DNA of 64,000 nt, taken from contig JAGHQL010000102.1 of NCBI GenBank assembly GCA_020080175.1, forward strand, positions 1 to 64,000. Reading direction: 5' to 3'. The notes beneath the pieces are model-generated. The model had not been told where the DNA came from. It saw nothing but the letters and a program-made list of their open reading frames with translations, and did not search any database. Of the stretch, positions 1 through 9,050 are shown piece by piece; position 1 is the stretch's first letter; every line of letters begins with the position of its first letter. Origin of the DNA: Glutinoglossum americanum. Lineage: Eukaryota > Ascomycota > Geoglossomycetes > Geoglossales > Geoglossaceae. The position numbers and the translations under genes were made by a program.

Positions 1-1554
1 GAGGGGGGGGGGGGTGGTTTGGGTGTAGGGAGAGAGGGGGGGGAGGAGGAGGGGGGATAGGGGGTGGTCGGTTGTGGCTAGGAGGTTGATGGAGGGGTGG
101 GCTGAGAGGGTTGAGAGGAGGGGGTGGTAGGGGGCTGGGAGGGAAGAGAGGGAGTTTATCAGGAGGGTTGTTGGCGGCGGTGGTGGTGTCTTTGTCGTTG
201 ATTTTTTTTTGGGGGGGGGAGGGAGGAGGGCGAGGAGGTTGTCGAGCACCTCCGCAGGTGTCGCGCCGGGGAGTTTGGTTTTGGTTTGTCCTCGTCCTTG
301 TCCTTGTCCTTTCGCGCCACCGCTACCACCACCACCACCACCACCCCCCACCTGGGGAGCAACGACAGCATCGGCAATCGTATTCAGCAGATCCCTAATC
401 CCCGCGCCGCCGCCAGCACCCCCCGAATATAGATACCCATTGACCACGACCACGGCGCCACCGGGTCCGTTCCGGGCGATCCACTCGGCGAACCGCCCCA
501 CCAGGCCCCGCTTGGACCCGAAGCCGTACAGGCACACGCCGAAGCCCTGGCTCATCTCGAACCACCACTGCGGGAAGCCCGAGGCGGCGTGGAGGTCTTC
601 GAGGTGTGCGAGTTCGGGGGCGTGCGGGTCGACGTAGGTCGAGATCAGGGAGGCGTAGGTGGCCGGGGAGAGGTGGAAGGAGGGGGGCAGGGTGTGCGCC
701 GAGGTGCGGGAGTGGCTGGGGAGGTGGTGGGTGAAGTAGAGCTCGTGGGCGGGGAGGTCGCGCGGCGGGGGGGTGGGAGGGAGGCGTCGATTTTTGCGGG
801 AGGAGCCTGGCGGACGGCCCCGAGGGCGTTTTGTTGTCGTCGTAGTAGTAGCAGCTGTAGTTGCCGTAGCCGTTGTGGGGGGATCCTCGTTCTCGTTCTC
901 GTTCTCGTCCCCGTCCTCGTCGCTGGTGTCGCGTTCGTCATCTTCGTCCCAGATGCGGCGCGCGAGCTCGTCCTCGTCGTCGAGTTCGTCCTCGTCGTCG
1001 CTCAGGTTGCCGGAGATGGTTCTCAGGATCAGTGTCCTGGCGCTCTTTCTTCTCGCCGAGCGGTCTGCTGCGTTGGTGCGTCGCGTGCCGGGTTGTTGGG
1101 GCGTTGCTGCTGCTGCTGCTACCGTTATCGCCGGGTCCCTGGTTTTCTTTGGCGTCGAAAGCGGTGGCCGTGGATCCTTCTTCGGGGTCTCGTTGACTGT
1201 TGCGGCTGCTGCTACGACTATCCTGCCGCCGAGTCGTGGTGGTGGAACTGGTGGTGTTGGTTGTGGTTTGTTCTTGGACCCTGGCGGTCTGCCTCTGCCT
1301 CTCCGTTTCGCAGGTTCCGAGACTGAGAGCTCGACCGTGTTCTCGTCCCTGTTCTCGTCCCTGTTCTCGTCCCTGTTCTTGTCGTCTCTGTTCTCGTCTG
1401 GGTTGTTTTTGCTACCCGGAGGTCTCCCTCTTCTTCCCTTCGTCTCCGTCTCCCTCGTCTTGTCCCTCGTCTCTGATGGTCTCTTCTTAGGCGTCGTCGA
1501 TACGCCCAGCTCGTCCGACGAATCCTCCTCGCTCAACGCCCTCTTCCTCTTCAT
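1..1554 (-). CDS. ORC2: Origin recognition complex subunit 2, partial (C-terminus beyond the left edge)
   Basis: One uninterrupted minus-strand frame runs from the ATG at 1554 to base 1, giving 518 codons with no stop, so the C-terminus lies outside the window. ORC2 is a core subunit of the complex that binds replication origins and loads the MCM helicase. The diagnostic block is around residues 310-345 (QWWFEMSQGFGVCLYGFGSK, then RGLVGRFAEW), the hallmark of the Orc2 AAA+-like fold; a later stretch near the edge (HPSINLLATTDHP) also fits. The first 260 residues are basic, low in complexity and carry three AT-hook cores (GRPPGS) near residues 44, 82 and 246, plus tandem NRDE units encoded by a 12-bp repeat near 1340-1400. 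A Gly-run and proline-rich insert lies around residues 400-460. It is divergent from ARG7. The start is the first ATG in frame; the family is certain, the exact start less so. Confidence 0.93.
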   Translation of the reverse strand, partial: MKRKRALSEEDSSDELGVSTTPKKRPSETRDKTRETETKGRRGRPPGSKNNPDENRDDKNRDENRDENRDENTVELSVSEPAKRRGRGRPPGSKNKPQPTPPVPPPRLGGRIVVAAAATVNETPKKDPRPPLSTPKKTRDPAITVAAAAATPQQPGTRRTNAADRSARRKSARTLILRTISGNLSDDEDELDDEDELARRIWDEDDERDTSDEDGDENENENEDPPTTATATTAATTTTTTKRPRGRPPGSSRKNRRLPPTPPPRDLPAHELYFTHHLPSHSRTSAHTLPPSFHLSPATYASLISTYVDPHAPELAHLEDLHAASGFPQWWFEMSQGFGVCLYGFGSKRGLVGRFAEWIARNGPGGAVVVVNGYLYSGGAGGGAGIRDLLNTIADAVVAPQVGGGGGGGGSGGAKGQGQGRGQTKTKLPGATPAEVLDNLLALLPPPPKKKSTTKTPPPPPTTLLINSLSSLPAPYHPLLSTLSAHPSINLLATTDHPLSPLLLPPLSPYTQTTPPPL

Positions 1555-1903
1555 CGTTTGTGTCACTTTGCCTTTTTATTATCGCTCCCTCTCCCCTTGG
1601 AGTTCAAAGCCCAAAACAAGCAATTGGGACTTTTTCGTTGTTGATTGTGGTGTTGGGTTGACATTGGCTGTTCCCCCATCTCGGAGAAACACAAACTCCG
1701 TTTTCCGTCCGGAGAAACCATCGACTCAACATTTTCATCCCAGCTTGTGCCATCTCGCCGATAAACGGCACAACTTCAACCGTCGGAGAAAACACACAAG
1801 GACAACTGGAATTGCAAAAGACAAAGTGCAAACCCCCATCTACGCATCTGTACGTTCGTTTCTATACTGGAATAAATCCAATTGACCAGAACCCCAGATC
1901 CCA
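1555..1903. promoter_or_regulatory. Bidirectional promoter between ORC2 and ARG7
   Basis: These 349 bases separate two divergent start codons and hold no gene. The sequence is pyrimidine-rich near ORC2. It has no exact TGACTCA site, although ARG7 orthologues are often under general amino-acid control; the nearest look-alike is CGACTCA near 1723. Confidence 0.6.
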
Positions 1904-3409
1904 ATGGCTCTCAAACCCCCTCTCCCCCTCCTTCGCCTCCAGCCATCCGTCCGCTTCTCCACGACAACAGCAACAGCAATAACGACGACGACGACGAGAC
2001 CACCGCCACCACCACCAACACCACCACCCCTAAACCATCTTCACGACCGCAACCACCGTCGCCTCTACTCCGCTCCAACATCGTCCTCCACTCCTCCCTC
2101 CAAGCAAAAATACATCCCCACCTCGGGCACCTACCCCAGAGGCTTCCTCGCCGCCGGCCTCCACGTCGGCATAAAACCCACCAACCGCACCGCCCCCGAC
2201 CTCGCCCTGATAGCCTCCACCACCCCCTGCGCCGCCGCCGCCGTCTTTACCCAGAACAAGTTCCAAGCCGCGCCCGTCGTCGTGTCGCGGGAGATCCTCC
2301 AGCGCCGCGGCGGCCAGGGCATCCGGGCTATCGTCGTCAACGCCGGCTGCGCGAACGCCGTCACGGGGAAGAAGGGCATCGAAGATGCCGAGGCCATGGG
2401 GAGGGAGGTTGACCGGTGCATCGCCGCCTCGGAACCATCGCCGCCATCATCATCACCACCACCAGACGAAGAAGACCCGGATAAGGTCAACCGCACCCTC
2501 GTAATGTCCACCGGCGTGATCGGCCAACCCCTCCCGCTTCCTAAAATCCTCTCCCACATCCCGCACGCCTACACCTCCCTCTCCGACACCCACGCCTCCT
2601 GGCTGACCGCCGCCCGCGCCATCTGCACCACCGACACCTTCCCCAAACTCCACACCCACGCCTTCACCCTCCCCTCCTCCCCGACGACGACCTACCACCT
2701 CGCAGGCATGACCAAAGGCGCCGGCATGATCCACCCCAACATGGCCACCCTCCTCGGAATCCTCTGCACCGACCTCCCCATCCCCCCCCCCGACCTCCCC
2801 GCCCTCCTCCGCTCCGCCGTCGACGACTCCTTCAACTCGATATCCATCGACGGCGACACCTCGACGAACGACACCGTCGCCCTCCTCTCCAACGGCGCCG
2901 CCGGCGGCCCCCCGCTCCACCCCTCCGACCACCCGGCCTTCCTCCGCACCCTCACATCCTTCTCCCAACACCTCGCCCGCCTCGTCGTCCGCGACGGCGA
3001 GGGCGCCACCAAGTTCATCACCCTGCGCGTCGCAAACGCCGCCTCGCGCGCCGACGCCCGCCGCGTCGCCGCCAGCGTCGCCCGCTCGCCGCTCGTCAAG
3101 ACCGCCATGTACGGCCGCGACGCGAACTGGGGCCGCATCCTGTGCGCCACGGGCTACGCGGCGGGCGTCGAGGTCGTCGACCCGGAGCGCACCAGCGTGA
3201 GCTTCAGGCCGGCGGACGGGTCGCCCGAGCTGAGGTTGCTGGTCGGCGGGGAGCCGGAGGTCGTGGACGAGGTGCGGGCCGCGGAGATACTGGAGATGGA
3301 GGATCTGGAGATCGTGGTGGATTTGGGGGTCGGGAAGGAGGAGGCCGTGTATTGGACTTGCGATTTTAGTCACGAGTACGTGACCATCAATGGGGATTAT
3401 AGGACGTGA
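1904..3409 (+). CDS. ARG7: Bifunctional ornithine acetyltransferase / N-acetylglutamate synthase (ArgJ family), mitochondrial
   Basis: This single-exon gene encodes 501 residues. The enzyme transfers the acetyl group of N-acetylornithine to glutamate and so closes the cyclic arginine pathway; it can also make N-acetylglutamate from acetyl-CoA. It acts in the mitochondrial matrix. ArgJ signatures are clear: the N-terminal block with [21 protein letters not shown], the segment [18 protein letters not shown] and the late block [10 protein letters not shown]. ArgJ precursors cleave themselves at the Ala-Thr bond of MATLLG, here about Ala281-Thr282, and Thr282 becomes the catalytic nucleophile of the beta chain. 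The first 60 residues are rich in Arg, Ser and Pro and low in acidic residues, as expected of a mitochondrial presequence. The first ATG gives the usual family length. GC at third codon positions is very high, which creates long false frames on the other strand. Confidence 0.95.
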   Translation: MALKPPLPLLRLQPSVRFSTTTATAITTTTTRPPPPPPTPPPLNHLHDRNHRRLYSAPTSSSTPPSKQKYIPTSGTYPRGFLAAGLHVGIKPTNRTAPDLALIASTTPCAAAAVFTQNKFQAAPVVVSREILQRRGGQGIRAIVVNAGCANAVTGKKGIEDAEAMGREVDRCIAASEPSPPSSSPPPDEEDPDKVNRTLVMSTGVIGQPLPLPKILSHIPHAYTSLSDTHASWLTAARAICTTDTFPKLHTHAFTLPSSPTTTYHLAGMTKGAGMIHPNMATLLGILCTDLPIPPPDLPALLRSAVDDSFNSISIDGDTSTNDTVALLSNGAAGGPPLHPSDHPAFLRTLTSFSQHLARLVVRDGEGATKFITLRVANAASRADARRVAASVARSPLVKTAMYGRDANWGRILCATGYAAGVEVVDPERTSVSFRPADGSPELRLLVGGEPEVVDEVRAAEILEMEDLEIVVDLGVGKEEAVYWTCDFSHEYVTINGDYRT

Positions 3410-3856
3410 GGTTGTGGTAGTAGTAGTAGTAGTAGTAGTAGTCACGGCGACCGCACCCGCACCTACGTTTGGCAAGGGAAAGGGGGAGAAGATAAAAAAA
3501 GACCCTTTTTCTTCCTTCTTTCCACTTTTATATTTCTTAGAATCGACATATATTTTCCGTAAAAAAAAAGTTAAAACGGTTTTAGATGAACCCCCCCCCC
3601 CTTTCCATCACTTCCCCGAAGCGGGGGAGGAAGGAAAAAAATCCACGATACAAAGGCGGCTAGAGGTGAGGCAGCTGCATTGCCACAAGTAACCTTTCCC
3701 TCCTCCTCCCCACTTTGTCCCTCTCCACTTCTCAACTCCCCCACCCTTACCCCTCGCCCGCTCCCCAACCTCCCTAGCCTTTAAGCCACCGCCACCACCC
3801 CCCCGGACGAATAGACGAATAGAAACCCGAAAAAAATTACGAATTAATCCCAGGCT
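3410..3856. other. Intergenic region between convergent ARG7 and SEC61
   Basis: This 447-bp stretch joins the 3' ends of two convergent genes. It holds a TAG microsatellite just after the ARG7 stop, homopolymer runs (A-rich at 3560, C-rich at 3590) and no coding signal. Confidence 0.6.
3418..3442. repeat. (TAG)n microsatellite
   Basis: About eight uninterrupted TAG units start nine bases after the ARG7 stop codon, in the expected 3' UTR. Read on the other strand they give the CTA triplet. Confidence 0.9.
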
Positions 3857-5943
3857 CTATCCGGCAATCATTCCCTTCAACCCAGCCATATCCCCTTCCT
3901 TGGCCGCGATTTCAAAGTATCCATAGATTATACTGACCCACAGCCTATTAGCATCGCTCTGATCACTTTCATCAAAGGAGGAAAGGGGAGACCATACGTG
4001 ACAGCCAGCAGAATACCGGTTCCGGACCCAAGAGCGCCCAGCAAATCGCTAGCCACAGACAAGGCACCAATACAAGCACCACCAAAAGCAGCCGCGACCG
4101 GAATCACCCTCTTAAGCTCCTTGTACATGCTCTGTTCTCTGTGCCCCGCCATGACCAGTCCCTGCTCCTTGAGTTGCTTCGCGACGTCCCGTGGGCTGGA
4201 ACCAGATACCTCGATCCAGGTCTTTGAGAAAACAGCACAGGCTACAAGCATAAATGCGATATAGACGGCAGTGTGGATGGGATCCAGCAAAGCTTCAGTA
4301 AAATTGAGAGGAGGGGACATGTAGTAGGCGACACCGGATGCGGCATAGAGTTGCTGGGATCCACCCTCGCGAGGCTCCCAGACACCAAGGAGACGAACGA
4401 GAAGATTGTCAGAGAAGCGGGAGTAGAGCATCTGACTGACAAGGAAGATGTTCGAAGAAAGCGCCGACTGCAACATGATGGGCATGTTGGAGGTGTAGAA
4501 GAGGCGCACAGGGTATGAGCCGCGCATGCCTCTCTGGCGAGACGATTTAACCGGAATCTCAACTCGGAACCCCTGGAGGTAGATGACCGAGGCGAAAACG
4601 AGGAGGGTCGCCAGAAGATTCATGATGTTCGGGAGATTCTGTCTGTAAAAAGCTTCGCGGAGCGCTCGTTGCTTGTCGCCCCACGTCAAGAGGAGATGGA
4701 AGAGCGCAATGACCGCTCCCTCAAACTCGGGTCCTCGGCCGGTATTCACGGTCGTGGGAGAGAACGCTTTCCAGATGATGGACTCACAGATGTTGGTCGC
4801 GATAAAGAGAGAGATACCACTACCCAACCCATAACCTTTCTGGAGGAGCTCGTCGAGGAGGATAACAATGAGACCGGCGACGACGAGTTGAAGGATGAGA
4901 AGAAGGCAGACACCGGCGCCAAGATCAGAAGGAAGGCCGTAGAGTCCGGTGAGAACGTAGACGGTGGCTTGACCAAGAGAAAGGACGATGGCAAAGACTG
5001 TGATACCGTAAGCACGGTAAGTAACCGAAGATACCCTGGGGGTTACCAACGCTTTTGGGCGGTCTGATAAAGTTCACGATCAGACTTGAGGTCAAGGTTG
5101 ACATCAATGAGGTGAGTTCCAGCCAAGAGCTATATTTCCCGTCAGTATATCCATTTGAGGTCTCCCACCACGACTGCGAGAAAACATGCCTGGAACACCA
5201 TCCCGGACGAGATGATAGGTGTAATTCCCAGCTCCATCAGCGTTCCTCGGTTACTCGCCATCATCATCCGCAACCAGTAGAGCGGATCTGAGGTCTAGAG
5301 TTGTCGCGCAAATGTTAACAGCCGTCACCTTGCGTCCATTGGAACGGGCGCGCCACATACGTCTGATGATACGATGCCGTAGAGTCTAAGAAAGAAAAGT
5401 TAGCCACGAGCCGCCCTGTTCTCAGCTCCAGGAAAGATCCTCGTGAGCTTTTCCGATGCCAGGAGAAGAACTTACGGCATTTGGCTCATGACCAAGAATA
5501 TCAGGAGCGTCAACTATATTTCCCCAAGCCGCCACCGTCAGCATCCGCTCCCCCAAAGCTCCGCCTAGAAATGCCTCGACACCTTCGCGGGATCGGCGTT
5601 CTGAAAAGGCCAGATTTCAAAAGGGAGGCTCGCATGCTCACCCCCGTCCACATCAGCCGTTGGTTAAACGGCACCTTCGTCTCCGGCGCAGAGACCTCCG
5701 GCAGGAGCGGTAAGAAGGGCTTGATGAGATCGAGAAACCGTACTGTCCACACAAGACCACAACACGAGCCGTCAGCGACGATTCCCTTCTCCTGCAACAC
5801 CAGCAAGACAGCTCAACCTCATCTGGCGCACCGCTTCTCTTCCCACCCCAGAAGCTCCCCCCCCCCCCTCTCAAACCACAAGGTGAAGCTCAGAAGGAGA
5901 AGAAAGAAAAAAAAAAAAAGGTGCAAAACTCACAGCCACTCAT
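3857..5943 (-). CDS. SEC61: Protein transport protein Sec61 subunit alpha (ER translocon channel)
   Basis: Eight exons encode 477 residues: complement(join(3857..3932, 3998..4997, 5051..5129, 5190..5294, 5361..5385, 5476..5513, 5642..5742, 5934..5943)). The product is the ten-helix pore of the ER protein-conducting channel, used by signal-peptide proteins and membrane proteins. It begins [13 protein letters not shown] and keeps family landmarks: the plug region [65 protein letters not shown] and the tail [12 protein letters not shown]. The first exon contributes only ten bases (ATG AGT GGC T). The intron between 5189 and 5130 has a GC donor (GCATGT), and the next intron has an unusual GTTGGT donor. 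Both are forced by the near-invariant protein sequence at the joins. Length matches the family (about 476-480). SNZ1 follows downstream on the same strand. Confidence 0.96.
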
Positions 5944-6542
5944 CTTGGCGAATTAAACAAAAACCACAAAAGTCGTCGAGTTAGATTGTCACGAGAGAGA
6001 CGGAGAAGGAAATCAAGAGCGATGCGCAATTGTCTGCGTGTTTGTCGTCGTGCTGGAGGTATTTGGGAGGGAAGAAGGGAGGGAAGGAGAGTGAGGGTTT
6101 AGCTGTAAAAAGTAGGGGAGATGTGGTCGAGTTGATGTTTGAATTGGGAGGCGGACTCGGCTGCGCTATCCCCCTTTTGCTTGTGGGGGGAAAAGGAAAG
6201 CTATGGGCAAGCGAACAGGACACATCACCGCCTTCGTTTTCAGCATCTTCCGGACAGCTTTTGCCCTTAAATTAAGCGCCCGCATCGGCCTGGCTCTTTC
6301 GGCCTGCATAGTACTATCACGTGCCCCTTCGGTTTCCCAATTCGTTCGTGAGGCTGATCGTGCACTCGTCCCGTTGAGGGAACCCTTCTTTAACGGAACA
6401 ATTTGCAAAAAGAGTAATAGTCCACCTCCCAGTCCGCCCTATATAGACAAAACCTCACAGCACCATCTCCGTCTCCCAGTCTTTCTCCGCGAGTAGAGAG
6501 TAGAGTACACCAGTCAAAGGGAAAAAAAGAAGCCCGGTTTAT
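5944..6542. promoter_or_regulatory. SEC61 promoter and SNZ1 3' flank
   Basis: These 599 bases lie upstream of SEC61 and downstream of SNZ1, both on the minus strand. The SEC61-proximal part is purine-rich on the plus strand, giving a pyrimidine tract on the coding strand. A TATA-like element (CTATATAGAC) sits near 6440. I see no gene. Confidence 0.5.
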
Positions 6543-7717
6543 CTACCAACCCCTCACGGCAAGCCTTTTTCCTTCGTCCAAATCGCTGACGTTCAGGCCA
6601 ACCATCGCCTCACCGAGGCCCGCACTCACCTCGGCGAGGACCTTTGCATCTTTGAAATGCGTCACGGCCTGGACGATGGCTTTGGCTCTCCTCTCTGGAT
6701 TCCCGCTCTTGAATATGCCGCTGCCCACAAACACGCCGTCGCAGCCTAGCTGCATCATCAACGCCGCATCGGCCGGGGTCGCGATGCCGCCTGCGGCGAA
6801 GTTGACTACGGGTAGTCGCTTGAGCTGCACCGTCTCTTTGAGCAATTCGTAGGGCGCGCCGATCTCTTTGGCCATGTCGTACAGCTCCGGGTCGGACATG
6901 GTTGACGCTCTTTGGATCTCATTCGTTACGGTTCGCATGTGCTTGACAGCCTCTACAACGTCGCCGGTGCCAGCTTCGCCTTTGGTGCGGACTAGATCGG
7001 TCAAGTGATCAGCAAAGGTGGGTGGGGCATTGTTCTTGGTTTGTGGCTTGTGGCTCGTGGAAGATCGTACTCATCGCAGCGCCCTCATTTATCCTTCGCA
7101 ATGCCTCGCCCAGATTCCGACATCCGCAGACAAAAGGGATCTTGAAAGGGTGCTTCTCGACGTGGTGAGCATTATCTGCCGGGGTCAGGACCTCTGACTC
7201 GTCAATGTAGTCCACTCCAAGGGCCTCCAAAATCTGCAGAATAGAGTTAGGCAATCACGTTTTCGAACTAATTCGCAGAAGCTAAAACCGTGGCAAATAT
7301 CGCTCGGGGAGACAGAAATGCACGGACCTGGCACTCGACAAAATGCCCTATTCTGGCCTTCGCCATGACAGGAATCGTGACTGCCTCCATTATTTCCTTG
7401 ATCAACTTGGGATCCGACATTCTTGCAACACCGCCCTGAGCACGGATATCCGCCGGGACACGCTCCAAAGCCATGACTGCCACCGCTCCGGCTTCTTCTG
7501 CGATGCGCGCCTGCAACGAGTCAGTAGTTGCCCAACCAACCGATCAATGGGGTCCCGCTCGTTCCACCGGTGAAGGGCATACCTGTTCGGCATTAACAAC
7601 ATCCATAATGACGCCTCCCTGGAGCATCCTGGCCAGCCCGGTCTTGACGGTGAAACTAGCCCTATCCGCACCACCAACAGCCCCATTGCCATTAACAACT
7701 GGAAGTTCAGTTGCCAT
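6543..7717 (-). CDS. SNZ1: Pyridoxal 5'-phosphate synthase, PdxS/SNZ subunit
   Basis: Four exons encode 309 residues: complement(join(6543..6991, 7071..7233, 7328..7510, 7583..7717)). This is the lyase-synthase subunit of the DXP-independent vitamin B6 pathway (Snz1 in yeast, PyroA in Aspergillus). It condenses ribose 5-phosphate, glyceraldehyde 3-phosphate and ammonia from the Sno/Pdx2 glutaminase into PLP, as a dodecameric TIM barrel in the cytosol. Visible landmarks are [36 protein letters not shown], the two catalytic lysines in MAKARIGHF and [10 protein letters not shown], and the phosphate-binding [13 protein letters not shown] and GVFVGSGIF. The first intron falls right after VVNAEQ. 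Start and length match the family (about 300 residues). The glutaminase partner is not in the window. Confidence 0.96.
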
Positions 7718-8161
7718 TTCTTTTTCTTTATTTTTTTCCTTATCTTCTCCGGACGAGGGTTAATTCAGGCCTGTTTGATCGCTCCCTCTTCCCTTTGGAG
7801 GTTGAATAGACGGCTATATTTCAACTGCAAATAACGCCGGAGGATTTTCACGGTGGGCGAATTGAATAGTACGAGCAGTAGTTTAGTGGGCGAGCTACGG
7901 GGAGTGAATGTGTCATTTATCCAACGGCGCAAAGGGTAAAATATAAAAAAAAACTTTCAACCAACATATATGTAATCAGTACGCCCTTGGCTGCCGACAC
8001 TAGCCGGTATCGGAAACCTCACCCCCCCCCCAGTCCCCGCCACAAACTCGGTCATCGCGCCCTCATCCCCACGCGACATCGACAACATCTCCCACCCGCC
8101 CCGTCACAAAGGAGGACACCCAACCCAACCACCCAAGCACCCCCCCCCCCCCTCCCTCACG
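7718..8161. promoter_or_regulatory. Bidirectional promoter between SNZ1 and the FUN14 gene
   Basis: This divergent 444-bp spacer has a T-rich stretch just upstream of SNZ1 and long C-runs just upstream of the FUN14 gene. No gene or known site stands out. Confidence 0.5.
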
Positions 8162-8903
8162 ATGCCATTCCGCCTCCTAACCCCCCGCTCCCCGCTCGCC
8201 CTAGGACTAGGCCTGACCGCCGCGTACGCAGCCACCCAACCGCCCCCCCGCCCGCCGCCACACCTCCTCTGCCAGCCCCCCGAACGCAGCGGAAACGCCA
8301 ACCGGCCGGGATCGTGGAGCGCGAGCGCGCCGGCGGCGGCGGCGGCGCGCGAGGGCAGGGTCAGCCCTACGGTGTCCCGGCAGATAAGCAGCGGGAGTAT
8401 TCTAGGTGAGCATTGCGAGGCCGGCGGCGGGGTTGGGGATGGGGGTGGGGTTGGAGTGTGCGCCCTTGCTTTTTCGCCCTCTGCTTTTTTTTTTTTTCGT
8501 TTTTTGCTGCGCGGGGCGTTGTGGGTGATTGATTGCTGGTGAGGGTGAAAGCGAGTTTTCTCTGATGGCGAAGGGGGGGGGGTTTTTTACATAGGTCTCT
8601 TCGCGGGACTGGCTGTCGGGGTTTTTTCGAAACCGCTCACTCTGCTCATTGGGTTGTTGCTTCTCGGGATCCAGGTACGGTCGATGACTGCCCCCTCAAG
8701 CGGAGAGAGTCTCCTGCGCTAGGGACCAGCACTAAGACTTTACGATACAGTACGCTTCTTCACCAGGTATCAACGTAATACCATACGAGAGACTTCAAAA
8801 CTACGTAAGGGGCGTGGACCTGCGATCCGCAGTGCGGAATGATATCGCCTTCAAGTTGTCCTTTGGCGCGTCATTCGCCATAGCTGCTTTTGTGCCGTTG
8901 TAG
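8162..8903 (+). CDS. FUN14-family mitochondrial membrane protein
   Basis: Three exons, join(8162..8405, 8595..8674, 8751..8903), encode 158 residues. FUN14/FUNDC proteins are small mitochondrial outer-membrane proteins; in animals FUNDC1 is a mitophagy receptor, while the fungal role is less clear. The match rests on the C-terminal half. The GLFAGLAVGVFSKPLTLLIG block carries the glycine-rich first membrane segment typical of the family. It is followed by LLLLGIQ and, after a polar loop, a final hydrophobic stretch ending AIAAFVPL. The first 80 residues are low-complexity Ala/Pro/Arg and could act as a targeting sequence. Splice phases are exact (SILG joins at a split Gly codon). The start is the first ATG in frame; the N-terminus is the least certain part. 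Confidence 0.82.
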
Positions 8904-9050
8904 CCCTGCGCCAAGGCAATGCCATCTTTTCATTCAAGAATGCCTTTAAACTGTATCATATCCACACAAGCAACGCCTCAAAAAATGACGCTATGGGATG
9001 CTGCACGGTATCTATAGACACAGGTATAGTAGACCGTGTATACACTGAAT

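Noticed and set aside
589-1885. Long plus-strand frames rich in Val, Ser or Arg opposite ORC2
   Set aside because: They are antisense shadows of GC-rich ORC2 codons and show only repetitive residues.
2453-3475. 340-codon minus-strand frame opposite ARG7
   Set aside because: Its Gly/Val/Glu-rich make-up comes from the strong third-position GC bias of ARG7.
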